Origin: Oculatella sp. LEGE 06141
GTDB lineage: Bacteria; Cyanobacteriota; Cyanobacteriia; Elainellales; Elainellaceae
Length of the DNA stretch: 64,000 nucleotides
Direction: 5' to 3'
Assembly: GCF_015207605.1 (NCBI RefSeq)
Contig: NZ_JADEWO010000020.1
Location: 1 to 64,000 of the forward strand
Shown: positions 54,543-63,049 of the stretch, one piece after another
Layout: each line of letters starts with the position of its first letter
How positions within the stretch are numbered: position 1 is the stretch's first letter
Made by a program: the position numbers and the translations under genes
The notes under the pieces: generated by a model
What the model was told of the DNA's origin: nothing
The model's database searches: none
The model's input: only the letters and a program-made list of their open reading frames with translations

Positions 54543-54610
54543 AAGAGGATGTTTTAGAAGTCTCGACTGTGCTGCATTTGCCCCCAAATCCCCCAACCTT
54601 GGAGACTTCC
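54543..54610 (+). repeat. Palindromic repeat, family 2, copy D
   Basis: The sequence AAGAGGATGTTTTAGAAG followed by GTGCTGCATTTGCCCCCAAA matches the minus strand of copy C at 38.4 kb. The inverted arm ends TTGGAGACTTCC rather than TGGGGGA, so this copy is partly decayed. It lies 63 bp from a family 1 repeat. Confidence 0.55.
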
Positions 54611-54683
54611 GAACTGCTTGGAAAGACGTTAGCAGACACATCGGTCATTAAATACGATACGATGCGACAAGGCTAAACCAAGG

Positions 54684-54711
54684 AAAAAACCCCTAACAGG
54701 GATTAGGGGTT
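54684..54711. terminator. Isolated hairpin with A run, upstream of prfC
   Basis: AACCCCTAA (54688-54696) and TTAGGGGTT (54703-54711) form a perfect 9-bp stem. The A run at 54684-54689 would make a U tract for a minus-strand transcript, but no minus-strand gene lies just to the right. It may be a remnant, or protect prfC from antisense transcription. Confidence 0.45.
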
Positions 54712-54845
54712 CTGACGTGTGACAGATTGTGTAATCCTCGACTGTCCTAGATGGCCGAATGTTCCTAGGTTTACTAAATTGGGGAGCAAACTCCTGCTGT
54801 TTCCCTTCCTATAATGTAATTTGAGGCTACTTACCAGGCTTTTGC

Positions 54846-56474
54846 ATGTTGACAGAACTTGAGTTGGAATTGCAGGCAGCCGTTGAAACGCGACGTAACT
54901 TTGCCATTATTTCTCATCCTGATGCCGGAAAAACGACCCTAACGGAAAAGCTGTTGCTTTACGGAGGTGCCATTCATGAGGCAGGGGCGGTAAAGGCACG
55001 ACGAGCGCAGCGTCATGCTACGTCCGACTGGATGGCAATGGAGCAACAGCGGGGAATTTCGATTACCTCAACCGTTCTGCAATTTGAATATGGCGGCTTC
55101 AAGATTAATCTGCTGGACACGCCTGGACACCAAGACTTTAGTGAGGATACGTACCGGACGCTAGCAGCAGCAGATAATGCCGTCATGCTAGAGGACGCGG
55201 CAAAAGGGTTGGAACCGCAAACGCGGAAGCTGTTTGAGGTGTGCCGGATGCGATCGCTCCCTATCTTTACCTTCTTTAACAAGCTTGACCGTCCTGGCCG
55301 AGAGCCACTAGAACTGATGGACGAAATTGAGCAGGAGCTGGGATTGCAGACCTATGCCGTCAACTGGCCGATCGGCATGGGCGATCGCTTTAAGGGCGTG
55401 TTCGATCGGCGCAAACAACAAATTCACTTGTTTGAACGCAGTGCCCACGGTAGCCGAGAAGCGGTTGACACGGTTGTAGACCTTGGCGACCCTCGGATTG
55501 AAGACTTATTAGATAAAGATCTGTATTACCAACTGAAAGAAGAGTTGGAAGTGCTAGAAGAGGTTGGTGCCGAACTGGATTTAGACCTGGTGCATCAAGG
55601 TAAGATGACCCCTGTTTTCTTTGGTAGCGCCATGACCAACTTTGGCGTAGAACTCTTTTTGGATGCCTTCTTAGACTATGGACTGAAACCCGGTGCCCGC
55701 CAAAGTACCAAGGGAGAAATTCCGCCAGTTTATCCGGAGTTTTCAGGCTTTGTCTTCAAACTCCAGGCCAATATGGACCCAAAACACCGCGATCGCGTTG
55801 CGTTTGTGCGAGTGTGTTCTGGCAAGTTTGAGAAAGACATGGTGGTAAACCATGCGCGATCGGGGAAGGTGGTGCGGTTGTCTCACCCGCAAAAGCTGTT
55901 TGGGCAGGGTCGAGAATCGCTAGATGAAGCTTATCCAGGCGATGTCATTGGTTTAAATAATCCGGGCGTGTTTGCGATCGGCGACACCATTTATATGGGG
56001 CAAAGGCTGGAATATGAGGGGATTCCAGCCTTTTCGCCTGAACTGTTTGCTTATTTGCGAAACCCCAATCCTTCCAAGTTCAAACAGTTCCAAAAAGGAA
56101 TTGTAGAACTGCGGGAAGAAGGAGCTGTGCAAATTATGTATTCGGCAGACGAAGCAAAACGCGACCCTATTCTGGCAGCAGTGGGACAACTGCAATTTGA
56201 AGTCGTTCAATTCCGAATGCAGAACGAATATGGTGTAGAGACACGCATCGAACCGTTACCCTATAGTGTTGCCCGCTGGGTAGGGGGTGGGTGGGATGCA
56301 CTAAATAAGGTAGGTCGCCTGTTCAATACGGTAGTCGTTAAAGACAGCGTTAACCGTCCAGTGCTGCTATTTCGCAACGAGTGGAATTGCCAGCAAATTG
56401 AAGGAGAGCATCCTGAGCTGAACTTGAAGGCGATCGCTCCCGTTACATCCGGGCAGGAACCGGGCAGCACCTGA
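54846..56474 (+). CDS. prfC: Peptide chain release factor 3
   Basis: This 542-residue GTPase recycles class I release factors from the ribosome. The G1 motif is [15 protein letters not shown] at about 22-36, G3 is [18 protein letters not shown] at about 90-107 and G4 is FFNKLDRPG. The segment [20 protein letters not shown] before G3 is specific to RF3. The C-terminal domains follow the usual order and length (529 residues in E. coli). It is a single gene with repeats in its upstream region. Confidence 0.96.
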   Translation: MLTELELELQAAVETRRNFAIISHPDAGKTTLTEKLLLYGGAIHEAGAVKARRAQRHATSDWMAMEQQRGISITSTVLQFEYGGFKINLLDTPGHQDFSEDTYRTLAAADNAVMLEDAAKGLEPQTRKLFEVCRMRSLPIFTFFNKLDRPGREPLELMDEIEQELGLQTYAVNWPIGMGDRFKGVFDRRKQQIHLFERSAHGSREAVDTVVDLGDPRIEDLLDKDLYYQLKEELEVLEEVGAELDLDLVHQGKMTPVFFGSAMTNFGVELFLDAFLDYGLKPGARQSTKGEIPPVYPEFSGFVFKLQANMDPKHRDRVAFVRVCSGKFEKDMVVNHARSGKVVRLSHPQKLFGQGRESLDEAYPGDVIGLNNPGVFAIGDTIYMGQRLEYEGIPAFSPELFAYLRNPNPSKFKQFQKGIVELREEGAVQIMYSADEAKRDPILAAVGQLQFEVVQFRMQNEYGVETRIEPLPYSVARWVGGGWDALNKVGRLFNTVVVKDSVNRPVLLFRNEWNCQQIEGEHPELNLKAIAPVTSGQEPGST

Positions 56475-56655
56475 GCCACTGGAGTTAGCAGAGTAAGGGC
56501 ACAGAGGGTCAGTCGCTATTTTACATGCGATTAAACATCCAAAAAGCCGATGAACATAGCCCAGCTCACCGACCTTTACTCTGTTCATGTTTCTGGTAGC
56601 TGCTGAGCGTTTGCCGACCAACTGTTACCCTGCGGTCAGGTTATCGGCAGCTAAT

Positions 56656-56886
56656 TTACTGGTCTGGCTTAACCTGCTTTGCCATGTCGCGAAAATTGTC
56701 TGAGTTGCCTGACTTGTCAGAATCGGAGTCGTCTGCTTGGTCAACACTGCTAGCGTTAAACTGTTTAGACGCTTCGTAGTCTGATTCGACGTCTACATTA
56801 GCTGCCTTTTCATTGCCAGCAGCAACCTCTTCAATGGTTTGCTGTGCTTCAAAAGACTGGTTGGGATCTTTAATGTTGTCCGCCAT
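56656..56886 (-). CDS. Small acidic hydrophilic protein
   Basis: The 76-residue product has no hydrophobic segment and is rich in Asp, Glu, Ser, Asn and Gln (DQADDSDSDKSGNSDNFRDM). It probably has no fixed fold. It resembles in style the acidic proteins at 21988 and 22627 and begins MADNIKD, like the MADETKR of the former. Function is unknown. Confidence 0.6.
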   Translation of the reverse strand: MADNIKDPNQSFEAQQTIEEVAAGNEKAANVDVESDYEASKQFNASSVDQADDSDSDKSGNSDNFRDMAKQVKPDQ

Positions 56887-57432
56887 ATCGACTAGGCTCC
56901 TACGGAGTGGATTTGTTATGAACTATACCGAATTTGTTCTCGACAATTGCACTCTCTTCGGATAGATCTGCCAGCGCAATCCTCTTTGAGTGTGATAGCG
57001 GCACCACAAAAGCATTTCAGTGATGTAACGCCGTTTGCTGGGATGAATCGAGCCATCACTAAGCCATCAATGAGTTCAGATAGGCGCTCATCACGTATTC
57101 CAAGTGAGTGACTGGCAGAACTTTATGAAATGCTAGTTTTCTGATGAGTCGGCGGCGGTTGTACTCAGTCTGTGGGACTAACAAGGACATGATTGGAGAC
57201 AGTTGAAATCCCTCGAAGGTCAGTCAGAGAAGCGGGGGGATAGTAGGTAGATTTTGCAGAACTGGCGATCGCCCCTGTTTTTCTCTCAGCGTAGATCTAA
57301 CTAAGAGCAGATGTGAAAGTCCCGGGTATTTGGCTGAATGGACTAGAAGCGGCTGAAATCCTCTCGAAAGAGTAAACCACGGATCAATCGGTAGCTTCTA
57401 CTAAACTTTACAAACTAAACGAGGAGTTTTAT
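56887..57432. other. Intergenic region upstream of the exported-protein trio
   Basis: These 546 bp contain no gene. A short direct repeat of the type TGAAATCC(T)CTCGAA occurs at about 57204-57218 and 57352-57368, with spacing of about 150 bp. The second copy lies 65 bp before the start of the next gene. Confidence 0.4.
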
Positions 57433-57813
57433 ATGCGTTTAACCCGCTTGAATCTGTCTAAAATCCGTCCAGTGCGCGTCATGCTCGCTTTTGTTGCTGG
57501 TATCATGATGCTCTTCTCCTATGCCGCTCCTGCCTATAGCGACGGGTTCAGAGATCCTGTGATTAACAGCTCTCCTAGCAACCCTACCCAGGGAGAAGCC
57601 CAACTAGACAGAATCTTTGAAAAGTCTGAAGAAGCGCTCCAGCAATCGCCTCCTTCCCTGGAAAAAGAACAAGCAGAGCAGTCAAACGGTGGACTGAACG
57701 TGGATCAAGGAACCGCTGACATTGACAAGATGTATTCACCCGAAGATACTCAGCACGCCAAGTCTGCTGAGCAGTCAACAGAGCGTGGTTTGAGAAAGCT
57801 GCTCGACCGCTAA
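57433..57813 (+). CDS. Small exported protein, first of three related genes
   Basis: The 126-residue product has a signal peptide (VRVMLAFVAGIMMLFSYAAPA) and a soluble acidic and Gln-rich mature part ending ERGLRKLLDR. The N-terminal pattern of RLxxVRxxxAFVAG is shared with the two genes that follow, but this one has no lipobox cysteine. GAGGAG precedes the ATG. Function is unknown; the set looks like a local duplication of a small envelope protein. Confidence 0.75.
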   Translation: MRLTRLNLSKIRPVRVMLAFVAGIMMLFSYAAPAYSDGFRDPVINSSPSNPTQGEAQLDRIFEKSEEALQQSPPSLEKEQAEQSNGGLNVDQGTADIDKMYSPEDTQHAKSAEQSTERGLRKLLDR

Positions 57814-58319
57814 TCAATGAATTGGTGCCCTGAATTTCTGCGGTTGTTGAATTCCAAATAGCTAGCAGTTGATCCAGGTTTTTTGAAGGCGATCGCTCCT
57901 ATGCGTAGACAAGGCGATCGTCTTTCTAATTGTTAACTGAATTCGTTTTTGTTCTACAACAAAAAAGCAGCGAAAGGCATTCAGAAACTGATTCTGGTAC
58001 TACATTCAGGCTTTATTTAGCAGCCTCATTCAGCAAAATTAAACAAACGAGACATTCGTTTAATGGCTGTCAGCTAGTCTGAATCAATACCTTGGCATTG
58101 CTGAACAAATGTAAGAGTAATAATAGGGGCGATCGCAAATCTCTCTGGAGTTAGAGAAAAAAAACAATTGGCTTTGTACATAATGAGCCTTGCGTTAGAG
58201 GGAGAAGCAACACCTTTCTTCTTAAGCTTGACGAGCAGTCGTCAAACCGTATCTGATTCTACAGAAACGCAAGACGAACACCAAAGCATTGGGCTTGCTC
58301 AAGGGGCAAAGATATCCTT
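57814..58319. other. Intergenic region with a possible terminator
   Basis: These 506 bp separate the first and second genes of the trio. The only clear structure is the hairpin at 57887-57923. No gene is seen. Confidence 0.4.
57887..57927 (+). terminator. Possible terminator built on HIP1-like sequence
   Basis: AGGCGATCG (57887-57895) pairs with CGATCGTCT (57915-57923) with one G-U pair, followed by TTCT. It lies 74 bp after the first gene of the trio. The weak U tract leaves the call uncertain. Confidence 0.45.
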
Positions 58320-58898
58320 ATGAAACAACTCATCTCATTTTTCCAAAATTTACGACTGGCTAAGGTACTAGCTGTTTTTGTTGCAGGATTGGCGCTAATG
58401 CTGACTACGGCCTGCAACAGTGGCAACGTGCAGGGTGCCCGTCCAGAGGTTCCACCCGTACAAATGGGTGGCCAGAACAATCCTCACAAGATGGGAGGAG
58501 ACGGCTACTCCGAATACAAAGCTACAACTGACCCTAATGTAGTCAATCCAAAGCGCAGTAGCCAGGATCGCGCCAGCTTAACGGTGGATTTTGATCGGTT
58601 AATTGCGAACCGTCCGGTTGAAAGCAGCGCCTCTGACATCCTGTATCCCGGTGAAGATGCAACCAGCACCCGCACCCCTGATTTTGGCCCCAGAGGACAG
58701 CAGGACTTTGCTAAGGATGCTCGTCAAATTCCGGCGCAACCGCAGCCAATGGTCGATCGCTCTGATCCGAACACTAGAATTCTAGAAAAAACTGGAGAAG
58801 CGTTTAAGGATGCGTCTGAGTTTATCAAAGACACCTTTGAAGACGTTCAGGAGCACCCAGCGGACTATCAGCAACTCAACCCATCCGTAGGCAAATAA
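58320..58898 (+). CDS. Putative lipoprotein, second of three related genes
   Basis: The 192-residue product has a lipoprotein signal ending in the lipobox LTTAC at about residue 32. Its first 35 residues (MKQLISFFQNLRLAKVLAVF) align with the next gene's MDNVISFFKRIRLTRVVVAL, and more loosely with the previous one. The mature part is hydrophilic with a C-terminal helix (KTGEAFKDASEFIKDTFEDV). Function is unknown. No good ribosome binding site is visible. Confidence 0.75.
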   Translation: MKQLISFFQNLRLAKVLAVFVAGLALMLTTACNSGNVQGARPEVPPVQMGGQNNPHKMGGDGYSEYKATTDPNVVNPKRSSQDRASLTVDFDRLIANRPVESSASDILYPGEDATSTRTPDFGPRGQQDFAKDARQIPAQPQPMVDRSDPNTRILEKTGEAFKDASEFIKDTFEDVQEHPADYQQLNPSVGK

Positions 58899-59018
58899 CT
58901 TAGCAGAGCTTACAGGGTGCCTGTTACTAGTTCACCCATTTTGTCTGCTGATGTTACTGCTGCAAACGGTTCTTTTTTCACCTTTCCAATCATACAAACA
59001 CTCTAATGGAGTATTCCT

Positions 59019-59675
59019 ATGGACAATGTAATTTCCTTTTTCAAACGAATTCGGCTTACCCGAGTAGTCGTTGCTCTTTTTGCAGGCGCTTTACTGCTGC
59101 TTAATACAGCTTGTAACCCCAGTTCCCCTCGGGTTTCGGGAGAAGGCACCTATAACGAACGTGTGAGCCAGGAAACTGAGCTGTATCGTCCGATCCAAGA
59201 GCCTCAGGGAGGCATGAACAACTATACCGACACCGATCCACGTCGGGACACTAGCCGTGCTGAAACAAAGGCTCGCGCTTTGAGCCGTGAAGCCGAGCAG
59301 AACATTCAAAAGGTGCAAAATCCTGGAGATTTTGCTAAGAGCTATCGGGAAGGGGCTCCCCTGGGCGAACGAGTTCGCAATATCACTCAAGGGGTAGGCG
59401 AAGCGGCTGAAGATGTGAAAGAGGATATCACTCAAGGCTCTCAAGAAGGCGCGCGGAAGGTGCGTAATGCTTCGGGCGAAATTGGCCGTAATGCAGAGCG
59501 TGCAGCGGATAATGCTCAAAACAATGCCAGTGCAACGGGTCGTAACGTCCTCAGAAACACCCAGCGTGCTGTAGAAGATGCCTCTGATTATGCTCAAGAT
59601 CGGGCACGCGATACAGCAAAAGCCACTGGCCGAGCCGCAGAGAATGCATCTGACTCGCTTCGGAACCCTGCATAA
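59019..59675 (+). CDS. Putative lipoprotein with LEA-like helical tail
   Basis: The 218-residue product has the lipobox LLNTAC at about residue 31 and the N-terminus shared with the two upstream genes. From about residue 115 to the end it is an amphipathic, Ala/Arg/Asn-rich helix with repeated elements such as AARKVRNASGEIGRNAERAA-type and TGRNVLRNTQRAVEDASDYA. This resembles late-embryogenesis-abundant (group 3) proteins, which protect membranes or proteins during drying, but no function is shown. GGAG lies before the ATG. Confidence 0.75.
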   Translation: MDNVISFFKRIRLTRVVVALFAGALLLLNTACNPSSPRVSGEGTYNERVSQETELYRPIQEPQGGMNNYTDTDPRRDTSRAETKARALSREAEQNIQKVQNPGDFAKSYREGAPLGERVRNITQGVGEAAEDVKEDITQGSQEGARKVRNASGEIGRNAERAADNAQNNASATGRNVLRNTQRAVEDASDYAQDRARDTAKATGRAAENASDSLRNPA

Positions 59676-59732
59676 GGTTCGTTACGCGTTGAAATTATTT
59701 GCTCATACCAAATAGGTAATGCAGCAGGAATG

Positions 59733-59766
59733 GGGGTTTAGCGATGCTAAGCCCCTTATTGTTTTG
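59733..59766 (+). terminator. Intrinsic terminator after the lipoprotein trio
   Basis: GGGGTTTAGC (59733-59742) pairs with GCTAAGCCCC (59746-59755) through a 10-bp stem with one G-U pair and a three-base loop. TTATTGTTTT follows. It lies 57 bp after the third gene. Confidence 0.75.
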
Positions 59767-59864
59767 GTATTGATTCATTGAGGAGGGCGATCGCCTTCCT
59801 CGGGGTGCTCTATGCTTAATTACAGCTTAGTCAGCTAAACGACATCTTGACTGAAGGAACAACT

Positions 59865-60941
59865 ATGCCACATCCATTTCTGCTCAGCCGAGTTTTGTTG
59901 CGGTTTGATTCAGAAGAAAGCAATTTACTGAACGAGGTTTCAGCCGCAGCCTTTACACCGGATGGCAGTTTGTGGGTTGGCTCTGATGAATTAGCGTCTA
60001 TTGAACGGCTTACTGCCGTTGAGCCATACGTCTACGGAAACCATCAACCCTTTGCTGTTAGCAACTTTGTCAAGCTCGCCAATCCTGATGGTGAAATTGA
60101 TATCGAAGGGCTAGACTATTCCGATTCCTACTTGTGGTTTACCGGATCGCACAGCAGCAAACGCAAGAAAGCCAAGGGCAAGAAACCTGACAAAGACATT
60201 CAAAAGCTAGCCACTATTGAGGTGGAGCTGAATCGTTACATGATTGCCCGCATCCCGGTAATTGACGGTGAGCTTGTACAATCTGCCAGTGATCCAAATC
60301 ATCCCGAGAAAACTCTGACTGCCGCCTATCTACAAACCACCGAAACCGGAAACCTGTTGACAGATGCCCTAAAAGACGACCCTCATTTAGGAGTTTACAT
60401 GTCAACTCAGTTGGCATCTAAAGACAATGGTTTTGATGTGGAAGGCTTAACCGTTCGGGGAAACCGCATCTTCTTAGGGCTGCGTGGCCCCGTGTTAGGA
60501 GGATGGGCCATCATTCTAGAACTGGAAATGAACGAATTAGAACCCGGATTGCTATCACTCAAACGCATCGGGCCAGACAACCGTTATTACAAAAAACACT
60601 TTGTCAACTTAAATGGGCTAGGGATTCGAGAACTGTGCTTGTACCAAGATGATCTGATCATTCTCGCTGGCCCCACCATGGTGCTTGAGGGAAAAATGGA
60701 AATATTCAAGCTCAAAAAAGCGTTCAACCGCGATGGAGATACGATCGCCAGTGCCGATTCAGGCGATTTAAAGTCGTTGTTTGATCTGCCGTTTACCATT
60801 GGCAGTGATCACGCCGAAGGGCTGGCACTGTTTAAGTGTTTAGGACAATCCAATGCGCTGTTGGTCGTTTATGATGCGCCCGATCAAGCTAGACGCATAG
60901 AACCTGCCGCCGTTTTGATGGATGTCTTCAGATTAAAGTGA
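59865..60941 (+). CDS. DUF3616-type protein
   Basis: The 358-residue product matches the pattern of DUF3616 proteins: NEVSAAAFTPDGSLWVGSDE near the start, DIEGLDYSDSYLWFTGSHS, then GFDVEGLTVRGNRIFLGLRG and SDHAEGLALF near the end. The repeated EGL motifs suggest a beta-propeller fold. Function is unknown. The ATG at 59865 is preferred over the TTG at 59847 because AAGGA precedes it. It converges on the amidotransferase gene with 9 bp between the stop codons. Confidence 0.85.
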   Translation: MPHPFLLSRVLLRFDSEESNLLNEVSAAAFTPDGSLWVGSDELASIERLTAVEPYVYGNHQPFAVSNFVKLANPDGEIDIEGLDYSDSYLWFTGSHSSKRKKAKGKKPDKDIQKLATIEVELNRYMIARIPVIDGELVQSASDPNHPEKTLTAAYLQTTETGNLLTDALKDDPHLGVYMSTQLASKDNGFDVEGLTVRGNRIFLGLRGPVLGGWAIILELEMNELEPGLLSLKRIGPDNRYYKKHFVNLNGLGIRELCLYQDDLIILAGPTMVLEGKMEIFKLKKAFNRDGDTIASADSGDLKSLFDLPFTIGSDHAEGLALFKCLGQSNALLVVYDAPDQARRIEPAAVLMDVFRLK

Positions 60942-60950
60942 GGCTGGCTT

Positions 60951-61727
60951 TTATCTCACAGCCGTTGGGCTGGGCACCTGCAACCAATCCTGCAAAAAGC
61001 GATCGAGCCAACGTTCAACCGTAGCGCTATAGCAGGCGTGGTGCTGCAACTGTTTATCCAGGGGTTGGCTGTCGGGCAATTCCGCTAGTTCGGTGGCTTT
61101 AGCCGTCCAAAATTCAATCATCTCGGCTGTAATTTCAGGATGAAACTGAACGCCGTAGGCCGTCTTACCATAGCGAAATGCCTGGTTTTCAAAGTCGTCC
61201 CCTGTGGCTAGCAGCACGGCCTCCTGGGGCAGTTCGAAGCCTTCGCCATGCCAGTGATAGACATGGGTTAAATCACCGAAAGCAGCTTTGCCTGCAACCG
61301 TGGGGCTGATTGGAACATACCCCACTTCTTTAACACCTTGAGGATGGGGTGCAACGGTAGCACCGAGCGATCGCGCCAACAGTTGCGCTCCCAGACAAAT
61401 CCCTAAAAAGGGTTTTCCCGACTCTACGCTGACAGGAACCCAATCTAACTCAGCTCGAATAAATGGCAATGTTTCACTATCGTTAGCGCTCATGGGGCCA
61501 CCAAAAATAATGGCCGCTGCGTGAGCGTCCATTGTGTCTGGCAACGCATCGCCCAAACAAGGACGACGAATGTCTAGCGTATACCCTCTGGTTTGCAATA
61601 GCTGACCTACCAAACCCGGAGAGGAATGTTCTTGATGCACGATTAACAAAATCTGTTGATCTGAAGCACCTGTGGCTGCATGGGGCAAAGGGTTCGTCAC
61701 AGGTGAGTGGATGGGAGTAGATGTCAT
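60951..61727 (-). CDS. Class I glutamine amidotransferase-like protein
   Basis: The 258-residue product has a complete GATase1 core: the oxyanion segment IIFGGPMSAND, the nucleophile Cys in FLGICLGAQLLA and the His-x-Glu pair in GVQFHPEIT. It matches stand-alone GMP-synthase-like amidotransferases, which are hydrolases of glutamine or gamma-glutamyl compounds rather than full GMP synthase. The substrate is unknown. The ATG at 61727 is chosen over an in-frame TTG two codons upstream. Confidence 0.88.
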   Translation of the reverse strand: MTSTPIHSPVTNPLPHAATGASDQQILLIVHQEHSSPGLVGQLLQTRGYTLDIRRPCLGDALPDTMDAHAAAIIFGGPMSANDSETLPFIRAELDWVPVSVESGKPFLGICLGAQLLARSLGATVAPHPQGVKEVGYVPISPTVAGKAAFGDLTHVYHWHGEGFELPQEAVLLATGDDFENQAFRYGKTAYGVQFHPEITAEMIEFWTAKATELAELPDSQPLDKQLQHHACYSATVERWLDRFLQDWLQVPSPTAVR

Positions 61728-61884
61728 GGGCAACTAATAGGAAATCACGGCACGAAGGGCAATGCTGAACCGGGAGCGCAAGCCTTCTGGAATCGATAGG
61801 GTATTGTCCTATTGTTACCGAATTTGGCAACCGGATGCTGTTGCAAATAATACGGCAACCCGCACAGCCAATCTAATGTGCCCT

Positions 61885-62787
61885 TTACACCGCAACCTGC
61901 ACAGCAGAGACAAATTCAGGCACACCCTGAACGCCAAGATTGAGGTAGAAAACGGCTCCGGCTGCGGCTCCATCCTCTTCCCGGTTGTTGCCACCTGCAC
62001 TGGTGACATACATATCGGTATAGTGGGAACCGCCGAACGTGACACTGCTTACCTTGCGGGCTGGAAACGGAATCCGCAGCACTTCAGTACCATCTGGCGC
62101 ATAGCGAAACAAATGGCTCCCCTCCCACCGGGCAGACCACAGATAACCTTCTGCATCGACGGTCATACCATCGGGAATGCCCTCCTCTTCCGGTACTGAG
62201 ATGATGATTCGTTGGTTGCTCAAATCACCACTCGCCCGATCGTAATCAAACTGATAGATCTTTCCCCCCAGCGATTCGGTGCAATAGAACTGAGTGCGAT
62301 CGGGACTAAAACCCATACCGTTAGGTTGTCCCATGCCTTCCATTACAGTGGTTAAGGAACCATCTAATTCCAATCGATACAGGCTGCCAGGGTGATTGTC
62401 GCTGGGCATGGTGCCACAAAACACTCGACCAGATGGGTCAGCAATCACATCATTGAATCGGCTTTCCCGCTCCTCTGGAATCTCTGCCAGGATAGGGGTA
62501 ATCTGTCCCTCTTGCCAGCGTTCGATCGCGCCACGCGCCTTGAACAACAGCAACGAACCGTCTTGTTGAATCGTGAATCCTCCAACCGATTCCCCGGAGT
62601 AAATTTGCTCGTGGGTTTTGGCGATCGGGTCATAGCGAAACAATCGTCCTGCCGGGATATCTGTCCAATACAGCCGCTGCTCAACAACGTGCCATATGGG
62701 CCCTTCTGCATTGAGACATTGACAATCCGCCGCGATCGACAGAGTTTCCTGATAAGGCGTTGGGGTGGTGAGATGATTTGAGTGCAT
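61885..62787 (-). CDS. SMP-30/gluconolactonase family protein
   Basis: This 300-residue six-bladed propeller hydrolase has the metal-binding residues in LNAEGPIWH (Glu), GQPNGMGFSPD (Asn) and IPDGMTVDAEGYLW (Asp). The family opens sugar lactones or related esters using a divalent metal. The phrase RFNDVIADPSGRVFCGTM is also typical. It stands alone on the minus strand, divergent from the phosphate permease gene. The substrate cannot be told from the sequence. Confidence 0.92.
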   Translation of the reverse strand: MHSNHLTTPTPYQETLSIAADCQCLNAEGPIWHVVEQRLYWTDIPAGRLFRYDPIAKTHEQIYSGESVGGFTIQQDGSLLLFKARGAIERWQEGQITPILAEIPEERESRFNDVIADPSGRVFCGTMPSDNHPGSLYRLELDGSLTTVMEGMGQPNGMGFSPDRTQFYCTESLGGKIYQFDYDRASGDLSNQRIIISVPEEEGIPDGMTVDAEGYLWSARWEGSHLFRYAPDGTEVLRIPFPARKVSSVTFGGSHYTDMYVTSAGGNNREEDGAAAGAVFYLNLGVQGVPEFVSAVQVAV

Positions 62788-63049
62788 TGATTAAACTGGT
62801 CTACAACGTTCACTAACTAATGTGCCAAACACATGAATCTCGCCCATCGATCGACCCAGGGGATACGTGTGCAGCGTGGATTCTTCTCGATGGATTCTTG
62901 AAGATCTCTGAAGCTGCAATTCTTAAGTCAGTGCCAGTCGCCTTTAGCAAGGTTAATATCTGGTACAAACTTGTACGTTGGTATCCACTATTCCTGAGTG
63001 AAATCATCTTGGGAACCCTCCTCAGGCTTAAATTCGGTTCGATAAAGTA

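Larger units (their letters stand above)
54346..54845. other. Repeat-containing region upstream of prfC
   Basis: This 500-bp stretch contains a family 1 repeat (54386-54479), a family 2 palindrome (54543-54610) and a separate hairpin (54688-54711). No gene is seen. Confidence 0.55.
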
